A DNA stretch of 30,945 bases from an uncultured Roseburia sp. (lineage in GTDB: Bacteria > Bacillota > Clostridia > Lachnospirales > Lachnospiraceae), in assembly GCA_934358955.1 (NCBI GenBank), contig CAKRLC010000023.1, positions 1 to 30,945 of the forward strand, in the 5' to 3' direction. The notes under the pieces were generated by a model. It made no database searches. It saw nothing but the letters and a program-made list of their open reading frames with translations, and was not told where the DNA came from. Both the position numbers and the translations under genes were made by a program. Below are positions 17,186-26,143 of this stretch, in pieces. How positions within the stretch are numbered: the stretch's first letter is position 1; the number at the start of each line of letters is the position of its first letter.

Positions 17186-17908
17186 TTATAATACTTTCGC
17201 AAGAAAACTTTTTGTTCTCTCATGTTCCGGCTGTTCAAACAGTTCTTTCGGCGGTCTGTCTTCCACAATCGTTCCATGATCCATAAATATAACACGGTTG
17301 CTCACATTCTTGGCAAATCCCATCTCATGTGTTACAACAATCATTGTCATTCCCTCTTTTGCAAGAGAACGCATAACTTCCAACACTTCTCCTACCATTT
17401 CCGGATCCAAAGCAGAGGTTGGCTCATCAAATAACATCACTTCCGGATTCATTGCCAATGCACGCGCAATTGCCACGCGCTGTTTCTGTCCACCGGATAA
17501 TTTATTCGGATAGGTATCTGCCTTATCCTCCAGACCTACCCTTTTCAAAAGCTCTACTGCTTTTTCATCCGCTTCCTCTTTTGTCCATTTCTGGAGGCGT
17601 ACTGGTGCAAGCTTGATATTTTCTTTCACTGTCATGTTCGGAAATAAATTAAAATGCTGAAATACCATACCAAGGTTCTCCCGAAACGCATCTAAATCTA
17701 ACCCTGGTTTCAATATATCCTTTCCATTAATAAGAATCTCTCCTGCATCAGGCTGTTCGAGTAAATTAATGCACCTTAGAAATGTAGATTTTCCGGAACC
17801 GGAAGGTCCAATGACACAAACACATTCACCTCTTGTTATTTCAATATTCACACCGTTTAATACATGGTTGTTTCCGAACGATTTTTCCAAATTATGAATC
17901 TTAATCAC
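17186..17908 (-). CDS. Polar amino-acid ABC transporter ATP-binding protein (GlnQ/ArtP-like)
   Basis: A 240-residue ATPase with Walker [10 protein letters not shown] (34-42), signature LSGGQ (137-141), Walker B VMLFDE (157-162) and the switch His in VVTHEMGFA. It closely matches the PAAT subfamily (GlnQ, ArtP, HisP), which powers uptake of polar amino acids and derivatives. It overlaps the upstream binding protein-permease gene by eight bases and is the last gene of the operon. The operon's promoter nearly duplicates that of the Amadori-like operon at 20375-28567, so its cargo may be an amino-acid conjugate (inference). Confidence 0.92.
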   Translation of the reverse strand: MIKIHNLEKSFGNNHVLNGVNIEITRGECVCVIGPSGSGKSTFLRCINLLEQPDAGEILINGKDILKPGLDLDAFRENLGMVFQHFNLFPNMTVKENIKLAPVRLQKWTKEEADEKAVELLKRVGLEDKADTYPNKLSGGQKQRVAIARALAMNPEVMLFDEPTSALDPEMVGEVLEVMRSLAKEGMTMIVVTHEMGFAKNVSNRVIFMDHGTIVEDRPPKELFEQPEHERTKSFLAKVL

Positions 17909-19391
17909 TTTCCTTCAGCCTCCTCTCAAATTTTCCAAGCAGAATCGACAATACTTTTACAATCAGATAATACACGATACCTGCTGCCAATAAAGGGATA
18001 AACATCTGATAAGTACGTGATGATACATAACTTGCCGCTTTTGTAAGATCAACAATTCCCACATAACCCAAAATGGATGTTTCTTTGATCAACTGGATAA
18101 ATTCATTTCCCATGGCAGGAAGAATATTTTTTACTGCCTGTGGAATTACGACAAAACGCATCGTATCATTATAGCTAAGACCCAGGGAACGTCCTGCTTC
18201 GGATTGCCCCTTGTCTACGGCCTGAATACCACCACGAATCACTTCAGAAACATAGGCTCCACTGTTAATTCCAAAACTTGCAACTGCAGCAATGTAGCCC
18301 AGACGGCTATGGAAAACTGCAAAATATACGATCATCAGCTGAAGCACCGACGGTGTTCCTCGAATCACATCCACATAAAAGGCCGCAACAGAAGAAGCAA
18401 TGGTTCTTTTGCCTTTATGCTCAGCATTGATACGTATAATCGCAACCAGTAATCCAAGGATCACACCGATCAATACGGAAAGCAGCGATACGATCAATGT
18501 CGTACCAAGACCATTTACATAATATTTCCATCGATTATCCTCTACAAAAATAAACTTCAGCGTTCCGATAAAGCCATCCTCTTCCTGTGTAGCAATGATC
18601 TGTTCGCTCTCTTCTCCTGAAAAATACTTTGCATACAAAGTATCATAGGTTCCATTTTCTTTTACCTTGGCAAGACCATCATTAATCAGCTCTGTTATTT
18701 CGGTGTTGCCTTTTTCAATACAAAATACGGTATCCTCTTCCGTTCCTTTCACCGGGACTGCTTCAATCCCATCGGTCTGTTTACAAAAAATGTCTGCGAT
18801 GATCGTATCAATGATCACAGCATCTGCGCCTTTATTCTTCAGTTCCATAATTGCACTGGATGCATTTTTAAAACGCTTTACCGTTGCATCTTCTACTACA
18901 CCGTAATCTGTGTTCTCACCTGATGCGATCATATCGCTCTGGGATCCTTCTAATACAGCAATCGTCCGTCCTTTTATGTCTGAAAAATCAGTATATTTCT
19001 CATCTGTCCTATATACAAGGCTCTGGGATCCTGAATAGTATACATCTGAAAAATCTACGCTCTTTGCTCTTTCTTCCGTAGGTGCAATCGAAGCCGCGAT
19101 CGCCTCAATATCTCCTGCTTCAATAGATCCAAGCAATGAATCAAACGGAAGATCGACCCACTTCACTTCGAATCCAGCCTCTTTTGCAATAGCATTCATC
19201 AGGTCAATATCAAATCCCGTAAGATCCCCGTTGCTGTCAAGATACTCAAATGGTGCATATTCTGCATTTGTTCCGATTACAACCGTTCTCTTTTCGTCTG
19301 CATAAGCATGCATCGGTATTTGAATTATGATGATCATCATCAAGAAACATACAATTACTCTGTTCAGCCAGTATTTCCTGTCCATCTTCAT
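17901..19391 (-). CDS. Fused amino-acid binding protein-permease (ABC transporter)
   Basis: A 496-residue fusion. A signal sequence (about 1-32, ending AYA) leads into a periplasmic-binding-protein type 3 domain (about 35-265; [38 protein letters not shown]). A permease domain follows (about 285-490) with an EAA-type loop ([22 protein letters not shown]). Such fusions tether the binding domain to the outer membrane face of the permease, as in GlnPH- and ArtPQ-like systems. I place the start at 19391, where AGGAGGAG precedes ATGAAGATG; the frame is open to 19460 but that extension overlaps the promoter. Its exact amino-acid ligand is unknown. Confidence 0.9.
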   Translation of the reverse strand: MKMDRKYWLNRVIVCFLMMIIIIQIPMHAYADEKRTVVIGTNAEYAPFEYLDSNGDLTGFDIDLMNAIAKEAGFEVKWVDLPFDSLLGSIEAGDIEAIAASIAPTEERAKSVDFSDVYYSGSQSLVYRTDEKYTDFSDIKGRTIAVLEGSQSDMIASGENTDYGVVEDATVKRFKNASSAIMELKNKGADAVIIDTIIADIFCKQTDGIEAVPVKGTEEDTVFCIEKGNTEITELINDGLAKVKENGTYDTLYAKYFSGEESEQIIATQEEDGFIGTLKFIFVEDNRWKYYVNGLGTTLIVSLLSVLIGVILGLLVAIIRINAEHKGKRTIASSVAAFYVDVIRGTPSVLQLMIVYFAVFHSRLGYIAAVASFGINSGAYVSEVIRGGIQAVDKGQSEAGRSLGLSYNDTMRFVVIPQAVKNILPAMGNEFIQLIKETSILGYVGIVDLTKAASYVSSRTYQMFIPLLAAGIVYYLIVKVLSILLGKFERRLKESD

Positions 19392-19431
19392 GGCACTCCT
19401 CCTACCTGTGTCTTCGTTATTTATGGAATGT

Positions 19432-19460
19432 ACTATATCATAATATAACGTTATATTCAA
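19432..19460 (-). promoter_or_regulatory. Promoter with GntR-type palindromic operator, amino-acid ABC operon
   Basis: Minus-strand TTGAAT (19455-19460), 17-bp spacer and TATAGT (19432-19437). A perfect 16-bp palindrome, AATATAACGTTATATT (19442-19457), lies across the spacer and -35. Aligned base for base, this promoter is nearly the same as that at 28606-28634 in front of the Amadori-like operon. Confidence 0.7.
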
Positions 19461-19565
19461 TCGTTTTGTGCTTTACAGTTTTAATTTTGTATAATTTTAA
19501 CAAATTAACGTGCTAACTTTTGTTAAAATGCGCACATTACTCTTTACATCCTATTTCGAAATTCT

Positions 19566-20201
19566 TTATGATTCTTCGTTATTTCTAATTACAAACGCTA
19601 CTGCTTCCGCAAGTTTTTGATGTCCCGCTTCCGTAAAATGGATTCCGTCACAGCCAATACATTCTGCCCCAAGCACCTCGCGTGCGCTCAAAAATTCTGC
19701 ATGATGAAGCGCGGCAATGCTCCTGTATTCTTCTGTCAGTCCGCCTGCCTTTTGTGCAGACTCTGCGGTAAATTCTATCCAGTCTTTTTTAGGATATAAA
19801 TCTGCCGGTGCGATAACTATTTTTTCAGGAGTCTGACTTTTCCGTCTGCATGTTTCCTCTATCTTCAGCAGTACTTCATCCAATCCATATCCAATCTCTA
19901 CTGTATTCACTCCATAGCGTGTCTTTGTATCATTTGTTCCTAACATAACAATGATATAATCCAAAGGAAATTGTGAGATCAGACATGGATACAGATAATC
20001 CAGGGCAGATGTTCCCGGTTCAATTTTATCTGTAAATGCAGTTGTCCTTCCATTCATTCCCTCTTCGATCACTTCATAGTTTTCCCCAAGTGTCTGTGCA
20101 AGCTTTCCAGTCCAGCGCACATTTTTCTCATATCGTTCCCCGCTGCCTGGTATATATCCCCAGGTATTCGAATCTCCAATACAAAGTATTCTTTTTCCCA
20201 T
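19566..20201 (-). CDS. SGNH/GDSL hydrolase (lysophospholipase L1-like esterase)
   Basis: A 211-residue esterase with no signal peptide. SGNH block I is visible as IGDSNTWG with the nucleophile Ser11, the Asn block as MLGTNDTK, and block V as CDGIHFTEAGH with the catalytic Asp and His. It is similar to small Firmicute esterases often described as arylesterases; the natural substrate is unknown. I prefer the ATG at 20201, which has AAGGA nine bases upstream; the ATG three codons earlier has that sequence too close. It lies just upstream of the amino-acid ABC operon's promoter in the same direction, with no obvious terminator between them. A promoter of its own was not clear. Confidence 0.82.
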   Translation of the reverse strand: MGKRILCIGDSNTWGYIPGSGERYEKNVRWTGKLAQTLGENYEVIEEGMNGRTTAFTDKIEPGTSALDYLYPCLISQFPLDYIIVMLGTNDTKTRYGVNTVEIGYGLDEVLLKIEETCRRKSQTPEKIVIAPADLYPKKDWIEFTAESAQKAGGLTEEYRSIAALHHAEFLSAREVLGAECIGCDGIHFTEAGHQKLAEAVAFVIRNNEES

Positions 20202-20246
20202 TCCACTCATTCCTTCTTCGATAACCCAACTATTTTAATCTCATTC

Positions 20247-20284
20247 TATGTAATAGGGAATTCCAAGGAATTTCCTATTACATA
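20247..20284. repeat. Near-perfect 18-bp-arm palindrome
   Basis: TATGTAATAGGGAATTCC and GGAATTTCCTATTACATA are separated by AA, with one mismatched pair. It lies 3' of the eight-gene operon and 5' of the SGNH gene. There is no T-run on either side beyond AAAAAA next to the right arm, so it is not a textbook terminator. It could be an operon-end hairpin or a dimer-binding site. Confidence 0.6.
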
Positions 20285-20374
20285 AAAAACTGCGAAACTC
20301 ACGTCTGAATAAATCTTTTTAGCTTTATGTAGTTTTACCAATTTAATGTGTTAAATTTTGTTTAATGCTACAAT

Positions 20375-20803
20375 TTATTCTCCAAAAATCTCCACATATA
20401 CTCTTCGTGTCTGAGGTCCGTCAAATTCTACAAGATAAATATCCTGTGCACCACCACAGACTATTTCTCCATTAACCACCGGGAACATACAATGATTTCC
20501 ACATAGCAGACTCTTGATATGACCTGTCGAATTATTTCCTGTTGCACCATAGCTTGGCAGGAAATGGGCATGCATATAATCGGCTTCGAGAGGAACAATT
20601 CTTGTAAGGGTATCTGCAATATCCCTTTCTACACAAGGTAGTCCTTCATTCACCATAATTCCGGTTGTTGTATGGGCTGTAAGGACGAGAACCGCTCCGT
20701 TTTTTACCGGACTATTTTTAACAATCTCATGTACCTCTTCTGTAATCATATGGAATTCTTCCGGTTTATGGCTCATCCATTCAATTGTATGTAAATCTAC
20801 CAC
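20375..20803 (-). CDS. YjbQ family protein (UPF0047)
   Basis: A 142-residue cytosolic protein of the YjbQ/UPF0047 family. Characteristic residues are in place: LTAHTTTGIMVNEG (His44, Glu53), His78 and His80, and NSTGHIKS with His95. Some members have weak thiamine-phosphate synthase activity, hence the common annotation, but the true role is unclear. Here it is the last gene of an Amadori-like catabolic operon, overlapping the upstream amidohydrolase by seven bases. A role on a pathway intermediate or damaged metabolite is therefore as likely as thiamine metabolism (inference). The start is GTG at 20803 with AGGAGAC upstream. Confidence 0.85.
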   Translation of the reverse strand: MVDLHTIEWMSHKPEEFHMITEEVHEIVKNSPVKNGAVLVLTAHTTTGIMVNEGLPCVERDIADTLTRIVPLEADYMHAHFLPSYGATGNNSTGHIKSLLCGNHCMFPVVNGEIVCGGAQDIYLVEFDGPQTRRVYVEIFGE

Positions 20804-21657
20804 TCTTCCGTCTCCTCTCCTAAAAAGCGCAATGCATTTTTATAATAGATTCCTTCACGTGCGTAATCTCTCATTGGTATTTTTTCCAGTGCACGAAGAA
20901 TTTTAAACTGCCGGAACCTCGGACCATTTGACGCAAACATAATCTGTCTGTATAATGCCCGGTCTACCCATAGCGGCCCCATATCCACTGTAAAAAGTCT
21001 TGCTATTGACTCCTCCGGAGAATCCAGGTAGAGCACAGAAGTGTCTGTATACACATTTGGATATTTAATCATCAGCATAACCATTTCCCTTACAAATGGC
21101 CACGCAAAATGAGCCAGGCACATACGCAGCTGCGGGTATCTGATTGCTACCCGTTCAAACTTCAGCGGATACGCATATTCTGTAATCGTATTAGGCTCCC
21201 AGCTTAACCCTGCATGAAATATGATTGGTTTGTTATATCTGATACATAGTTCATAAATTGGATTCATAATTGGATCATCCGGAAAAAACTTCTGTTTTGC
21301 AGGATTTAATTTTAATCCTTTCAGTTCAAGATCCCTAAATGCATGCTCAAGAACTTCCAGTGCATCCTCCCGGTGCGGGTCAACACTCGCAAATCCGATA
21401 AAGCGTTCCGGATGGTCTTTTACAAGCACGGCGATCTGATCATTTGTCACAATCTGTCCACCTTCTGTTGTTGTAACGTCTAAAGGCAGCAGCGCCGCTT
21501 TGTCCACATGGGCGTAATCCATCTCTGCAAACATTTCATCATATCCGTATGGAGACTGTTTAAATACTCCAAATGCATTTTTCCTGAATTCCAGTTCTTC
21601 TTTGTCTTTACAGACTGCCTCATAAAAAATTGGATGAATGTGCATATCTATAATCAT
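20797..21657 (-). CDS. Amidohydrolase-2 family protein (ACMSD-like TIM barrel)
   Basis: A 286-residue metal-dependent hydrolase or decarboxylase-like protein. It starts with the HxH motif (His6, His8), and His148 (IIFHAGL) and His183 (CLAHFAW) fit the next metal-site positions. At the final position, where the family normally has Asp in a GSD-type motif, it has Asn244 (FASNGPRF). The fold is clear, the reaction is not. It could open a lactone, lactam or amide, or decarboxylate. It lies between a FrlD-like kinase and YjbQ in one operon. The start has AAGGAG upstream. Confidence 0.78.
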   Translation of the reverse strand: MIIDMHIHPIFYEAVCKDKEELEFRKNAFGVFKQSPYGYDEMFAEMDYAHVDKAALLPLDVTTTEGGQIVTNDQIAVLVKDHPERFIGFASVDPHREDALEVLEHAFRDLELKGLKLNPAKQKFFPDDPIMNPIYELCIRYNKPIIFHAGLSWEPNTITEYAYPLKFERVAIRYPQLRMCLAHFAWPFVREMVMLMIKYPNVYTDTSVLYLDSPEESIARLFTVDMGPLWVDRALYRQIMFASNGPRFRQFKILRALEKIPMRDYAREGIYYKNALRFLGEETEEW

Positions 21658-21680
21658 TGTACATATTCTCCTTTTTGATT

Positions 21681-22487
21681 TTAATATGGTTCAAATTTTG
21701 TAATTACTTCTGAGCTTATCTTTGCTCCAAATTCCTGACATTTTGGGATTTCCCATCCATTCATAATTCCATAGGTAAATCCTGCTATGTATGAATCACC
21801 TGCACCAACTGTGTTCACTACTTTCACCGGAACAATTCCATAATGGTAGTATCTTTCGCCATCATAACTTAGACTTCCATTTTCTCCAAGCGTAGCTGTT
21901 ACAATTTTCGCCCCGAATGACTGGATTCTTTTTATATGTTCCCGAATGTAGTCATCTTCTTTTTCATAAGAAAGAAATGCATAGTCTACATTTTTAAAGT
22001 TCTCGTCCGTGTTATACTCCGGATTTCCACTGAAAGTCGAAAAATCCATCACTACTTTCACTCCTGCTGCTCGAAGCTCTGGGAGGTCCTTTAATATATT
22101 TCCAAAAAGATCTGTGTGAAGATAATCAAATGTTTTTATGTACTCTTTATCCTCCTCCGTCAATGCAAAATCTTTCATGACGCCTTCCACCTCTTCAAGA
22201 TGTACGCGGTCAACCCCATTGATCAGATCCATTTTCATCTGGCATGTATTTCCTTCTTTTTCATGTAAATGTGAGATCTCTATTCCTTCCTGCTGCAGCA
22301 TTTTGCGCATTGTTTTTCCATATTCATCTGTTCCGGTTACGCTGACCACGCTGACTGAAATTCCCAGTCTCTGAAGATGTACTCCCCAGTCTACCCCATT
22401 TCCGGTCGGATAACATCTATTTAATTTTTCATAAACATCCATACAAGAAAAACCTGCTGCAACCGCACGCACTTTTTTTTCGCCCAT
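21681..22487 (-). CDS. PfkB-family sugar kinase, divergent FrlD-like paralogue
   Basis: A 268-residue ribokinase-family enzyme. Segments such as DRVHLEEVEGVMKDFALTEED resemble E. coli fructoselysine 6-kinase FrlD closely, and the catalytic NTVGAGDS (Asp231) is intact. The substrate-binding motif near residue 28, usually GGNxxN, reads TGNGVD here, whereas the neighbouring paralogue keeps GGNCVN. It should phosphorylate a related but different sugar-amine. AAGGAGG precedes the ATG. A 266-base gap with a hairpin and a possible gene remnant separates it from the upstream kinase. Confidence 0.82.
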   Translation of the reverse strand: MGEKKVRAVAAGFSCMDVYEKLNRCYPTGNGVDWGVHLQRLGISVSVVSVTGTDEYGKTMRKMLQQEGIEISHLHEKEGNTCQMKMDLINGVDRVHLEEVEGVMKDFALTEEDKEYIKTFDYLHTDLFGNILKDLPELRAAGVKVVMDFSTFSGNPEYNTDENFKNVDYAFLSYEKEDDYIREHIKRIQSFGAKIVTATLGENGSLSYDGERYYHYGIVPVKVVNTVGAGDSYIAGFTYGIMNGWEIPKCQEFGAKISSEVITKFEPY

Positions 22488-22514
22488 ATTTTCCTCCTTC
22501 TCGCTGTACAGCCC

Positions 22515-22640
22515 CTGTATTTCTCCGCAACACTGTCCCTTACGGAGCTGCCGGGGTATTATTTCCGTTTCCTGGAAATCAAAAAAGCAGATGCTCGTAA
22601 AGCTATTATGAAAGAATTTTCCAGAAACAACAGGACGCTT
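22515..22640 (+). pseudogene. Possible remnant of a FrlB-like SIS gene, inverted
   Basis: In the gap between the two kinase genes the plus strand has a stop-free frame reading LYFSATLSLTELPGYYF, then E-x-K and IMKEF. It resembles residues 19-54 of the SIS protein encoded at 23713-24675 (VYFVACGGSLVDLYPGYYF, then E-x-K and SKEF). The DNA around PGYYF is also similar (CCGGGGTATTATTTC against CCAGGATATTATTTC). It lacks a start, the SIS core and the catalytic residues, and is opposite in strand to the operon. Chance similarity over a short stretch remains possible. Confidence 0.3.
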
Positions 22641-22665
22641 CTGTCATCAGCCCCTGCTGTTTCTG
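22622..22665 (-). other. Intercistronic hairpin between the two kinase genes
   Basis: CAGAAACAACAGG and CCTGCTGTTTCTG pair over 13 bases with one G-U in the transcribed RNA. There is no T-run. It lies in the longest gap of the operon and could stabilise the upstream message or separate expression of the two kinases. Confidence 0.45.
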
Positions 22666-22753
22666 AATCATCCCAAACAATAAAACATCCGCAGAACGCA
22701 CTTTTTATTGTCCCACTGTGTTTTACAGTTCAAAATATCTCACAGACATCTGC

Positions 22754-23605
22754 CTATTCATATTTTTTACCATATCCAAAAGCACCATTCATTCCACATA
22801 CTTTGGAAGCAAATTCAGCAGCTGCTGCCAGACTTTCTCTGATTGCAGTTTCGCCTGTAATTCCCTTTTTCAGGTGATCTGTATAAGCAACCATAAACGA
22901 TGTGATCAGAGAATCTCCTGCACCCATGGTGTCAACAACTTCCTTGATCGGTACCGCTTTCTGCACATAATATTCCTGTCCATCATATAAAATACAGCCA
23001 TCTGCACCTCTGGATGCAACAGCAAGCTTTGGTCCATAGGAAACGATCTTTTTCAGATGTTCTCTTGCTTCTTCATCTGTTCCGTCAAAAGAGCAGAATG
23101 CATAATCAACCGTAGGTGCTACTTCTGCATAATAAGAATCTTCTGAGTCATCTGAAAAATCAAATGAAATCGGCACGCCCGCTTCATGGATTTTTGGAAG
23201 TTCTTTCTCCATAAAGCAATAATTTCCAGAATGTACAAAATCAAACTGTCTGATATACTCAAGATCAAATCGGTCTAATACATACGGTGTTTTTCCGCGG
23301 ATACCACCTTCATTAGATCCTAAGAACACTCTGTCCCCATCGACTAAAGTTGCACGAGCACAACCATTTTCTCCTTCTAACTGTTTGCACTTTACTGTCT
23401 CAATCCCAATATCATCTAACGCATACATAACATGTTCTGCTTCAGCATCATTACCGAAATATCCCATATATGCACTTCTTTTTGCACCAAACATTTTGGC
23501 ATATACTGCAAAGTTTACACAGTTTCCACCTGGATACATTGTTTTAATATGCTCATATTTATCTACAACATTATCACCAAAACCTAATGCGCTTACATCA
23601 TACAT
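22754..23605 (-). CDS. frlD: PfkB-family fructoselysine 6-kinase-like protein (FrlD-like)
   Basis: A 283-residue kinase that most likely phosphorylates the sugar C6 of fructoselysine or a related Amadori compound, using ATP in the cytoplasm. It keeps the sugar-binding motif YPGGNCVNFAVY (24-35), FDFSDDSEDS and the catalytic DTMGAGDS (Asp231), all matching E. coli FrlD by memory. The next upstream gene encodes the FrlB-like deglycase that would act on its product. AAGGAG lies about ten bases before the ATG. The precise amine part of the substrate is unknown. Confidence 0.82.
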   Translation of the reverse strand: MYDVSALGFGDNVVDKYEHIKTMYPGGNCVNFAVYAKMFGAKRSAYMGYFGNDAEAEHVMYALDDIGIETVKCKQLEGENGCARATLVDGDRVFLGSNEGGIRGKTPYVLDRFDLEYIRQFDFVHSGNYCFMEKELPKIHEAGVPISFDFSDDSEDSYYAEVAPTVDYAFCSFDGTDEEAREHLKKIVSYGPKLAVASRGADGCILYDGQEYYVQKAVPIKEVVDTMGAGDSLITSFMVAYTDHLKKGITGETAIRESLAAAAEFASKVCGMNGAFGYGKKYE

Positions 23606-23643
23606 CTTCTCATTCTCCTTTTTGCCTGCCCATAAATTTCAGG

Positions 23644-23699
23644 TCATTGCGAAATTCCAGTTTTCTGATCTCTTATTGTATTTTAGAATTCCGCAATGA
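23644..23699 (-). other. Intercistronic hairpin between deglycase and kinase genes
   Basis: TCATTGCGAAATTC and GAATTCCGCAATGA pair over 14 bases with one G-U. It fills most of the 107-base gap after the SIS gene. Without a T-run it looks like a processing or stability element. Confidence 0.5.
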
Positions 23700-23712
23700 T
23701 CTGCCTCTGTGA

Positions 23713-24675
23713 TTAATATTCAACAACACCCATGTATCTTCTCATGTCAGTTGGATGACATCTCTTATCCTGAAGAGCGTTTCTGTATGCAACACTCATT
23801 GCATAAAATACCATTGCGTTAAAGTACTCTACGCAGCTGTCATCAATTGCGTCAAGTCCAAGGTCATTTGCATCGATCACTTCGTATTTCTTTGCATATT
23901 TGTTCAGGAATACTTCTGCTCTTTCATCCATAACACGGTTTCTGCCGCGGCTCTTTAATAAAATGTAAAGATGATCTTCATCGGTTACTTCAAATGGTCC
24001 ATGGAAGTATTCTGCTGAATTTAAGTAGCAGCAATCCATCCACTGCATCTCCTGAAGAGAGCAGATCGCAAATCCATATGCAGATGCATAAGCTGCTCCT
24101 GAACCCATGATATATAAGAACGGTTCTTTTGCATATTTTTCAGCAAAAAGCCATGTTCTGTTTTTTACGCTCTTGACAGCAGCTCTTACGATACCATCTG
24201 CTTTTTCAAGTCCGTCTGCAACTGCATCGTATAATTTATAGTCTGGCTCCTGAGCTTTCATTAACTCATTCAAAATGTTTAATACAATACCCTGTGGTTT
24301 ATCCTTTTCATTTGTATCATCTTCCCAGGAATATACAATTGGATTTAATGAGCTGTCATCACAGGCAGATCCAGGTGTATGTGTCATTGCTACAACTGCT
24401 GCGCCAAGATCTTTTGCCAAATGTGCTGCTTCTACGGTCTCTTTTGTATTTCCGCCATGAGAGCAGATAAATACAAGACTTGTTTTTCCAAGGTGTGTCG
24501 GAGGTGTTACAACAAATTCTTTACTTGTGATCCAGTCAGCATGCATTGTCTTGGATTCGGTACGTACGAAATAATATCCTGGATAAAGATCTACTAAGGA
24601 TCCTCCGCATGCTACAAAATATACATCTTCGATTTTTTCTCTTCCGTTTAAAATTTTGGTTACTAATTCTTTCAT
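23713..24675 (-). CDS. frlB: SIS-domain deglycase (FrlB-like)
   Basis: A 320-residue two-domain sugar isomerase protein. FrlB splits fructoselysine 6-phosphate into glucose 6-phosphate and lysine. The first SIS domain shows FVACGGS and CSHGGNTKET. In the second, Glu209 (LQEMQW) and His225 (EYFHGPFE) are 16 residues apart, the same spacing as the catalytic Glu-His pair of FrlB/FraB and GlmS isomerase domains. The C-terminus RRYMGVVEY matches the RRYYGGLVEY ending I recall for E. coli FrlB. It follows the transporter gene by 35 bases and precedes the kinase. Glucoselysine- or fructose-asparagine-type substrates are alternatives. Confidence 0.82.
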   Translation of the reverse strand: MKELVTKILNGREKIEDVYFVACGGSLVDLYPGYYFVRTESKTMHADWITSKEFVVTPPTHLGKTSLVFICSHGGNTKETVEAAHLAKDLGAAVVAMTHTPGSACDDSSLNPIVYSWEDDTNEKDKPQGIVLNILNELMKAQEPDYKLYDAVADGLEKADGIVRAAVKSVKNRTWLFAEKYAKEPFLYIMGSGAAYASAYGFAICSLQEMQWMDCCYLNSAEYFHGPFEVTDEDHLYILLKSRGRNRVMDERAEVFLNKYAKKYEVIDANDLGLDAIDDSCVEYFNAMVFYAMSVAYRNALQDKRCHPTDMRRYMGVVEY

Positions 24676-24710
24676 TGTCTTATTCTCCTTCTATTATAAA
24701 AATTTTATGT

Positions 24711-26126
24711 TTAAAGCATTGCTGAAATAGTACAGAATACCAATGCCATTGCTGTTACTAAAATAAAGAACTTCCAGATTGTCTTCCACCACTGACCAAA
24801 GGTAATCTTACATACAGCAAGTCCTGCAACGGTCATACCGGCTGTCGGGCTTAACATATTGGTCAGCTGATTTGCAAATTGAAGTACTGTTACACTTGCT
24901 TCCGGATTCACACCCTGTAAATCACATAATGGAGCCATAATTGGCATTGTCAGGGATGCTAATGCAGAAGATGATGGAACAAGAAGTGTCAATAATGACT
25001 GAACCAGATACATTACTGCAACAAATGCTGCGCTTCCTACACCTGCAAGTGCTCCTGATAAGTAATTCAGGATCGTATCAATGATCATTCCGTTTTCTGC
25101 AACAACCAGAATGCCTCGGCATACACCAATTACAACTGCTGCAAACGCAAGATCTTTTACACCGATCACGAACTGTTCTGCGATCTCTTTCTCAGAAAGT
25201 CCACCAACAATACCCATTAAAATACCCATTGCAAGGAACACACCGGAAATCTCATCCATATACCATCCATGTGCAAGAATACCGTACACGATAATTCCCA
25301 TTCCTACTGCAAATACAAGTAATACCAGTTTATCTCTTAAAGTAAATCCTGTATCCGTTTCATCCATCATAAATTCCTGCTTTTTCAGAAGGTCATCCTG
25401 ATAAGTGATGGATCCGGTTGGATTTTTCTTTACTTTCATTGCATATCGCATAACATAAACGATGGTAACCGTCATCATAATTGCCCACCAGATATATCTG
25501 TATACAAGCTGTGGGTTACCATGGATTCCGGCAACACCCTGTGCGATCAGAACGTTGAACGGGTTTGTTGTAGATGCTGCATATCCAATCTGTGGTCCTA
25601 AGAATACGATCATGAAGGTCGTCATGGAGTCATATCCCATTGCAAAGAAAATAGGGATCAACATAACATAGAATGGAATAACCTCTTCTGACATACCAAA
25701 TGTCGTTCCGCCAATTCCTAACAATATCATAAGAATCGGGATCAGTAAAACTTCTTTTCCTTTTAATCTTAAAATAACCTTCCGGATTCCACGATTCATT
25801 GCATTTGTCTTTGTTAAAATCTGGAATGTACCGCCGATCAGTAAAACGAATGCAACAACATCTGCAGCTGCCTGAATACCTCTTGTAGGTGCCATTAAAA
25901 TTTCATGCAGTCCTTGTCTTAAATCACCGGATTCACTCACTTTATCTATCACATGATAGGTTCCGGCTACAGCAACTTCACGTTCTCCTGCTGCTGTATC
26001 AATTAATTGTCTGTCAAACTGTCCACTAGGCAAAATCCATGTCAGGATTGCAAATACTATAATCAATATAAATGCCAGCGTATATACATGCGGCAGTTGA
26101 AGTTTAAATTTTTTCTTATTTTCCAT
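24711..26126 (-). CDS. YfcC/DcuC-family transporter
   Basis: A 471-residue membrane protein with about 12 hydrophobic segments, belonging to the YfcC/DcuC group of anaerobic dicarboxylate or amino-acid carriers. Recognisable features are the N-terminal ILTWILPSGQFDR, GGTTFGMSEEVIPFY and the re-entrant-like segments GYAASTTNPFN and LVPSSSALASL. Inside this operon it is the obvious route for import of the Amadori-type substrate, or for exchange against the released amino acid (inference). The start I prefer is ATG at 26126, preceded by GGGGGA; a TTG two codons earlier is possible. Ion coupling is unknown. Confidence 0.85.
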   Translation of the reverse strand: MENKKKFKLQLPHVYTLAFILIIVFAILTWILPSGQFDRQLIDTAAGEREVAVAGTYHVIDKVSESGDLRQGLHEILMAPTRGIQAAADVVAFVLLIGGTFQILTKTNAMNRGIRKVILRLKGKEVLLIPILMILLGIGGTTFGMSEEVIPFYVMLIPIFFAMGYDSMTTFMIVFLGPQIGYAASTTNPFNVLIAQGVAGIHGNPQLVYRYIWWAIMMTVTIVYVMRYAMKVKKNPTGSITYQDDLLKKQEFMMDETDTGFTLRDKLVLLVFAVGMGIIVYGILAHGWYMDEISGVFLAMGILMGIVGGLSEKEIAEQFVIGVKDLAFAAVVIGVCRGILVVAENGMIIDTILNYLSGALAGVGSAAFVAVMYLVQSLLTLLVPSSSALASLTMPIMAPLCDLQGVNPEASVTVLQFANQLTNMLSPTAGMTVAGLAVCKITFGQWWKTIWKFFILVTAMALVFCTISAML

Positions 26127-26143
26127 TTTCAAATCCCCCGTAA

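Noticed and set aside
22608..22877. Complete plus-strand gene of 89 codons in the kinase-kinase gap
   Set aside because: More than a third overlaps the FrlD-like gene on the other strand and the remaining part has no ribosome binding site. Only the short SIS-like stretch before it is worth a note as a remnant.
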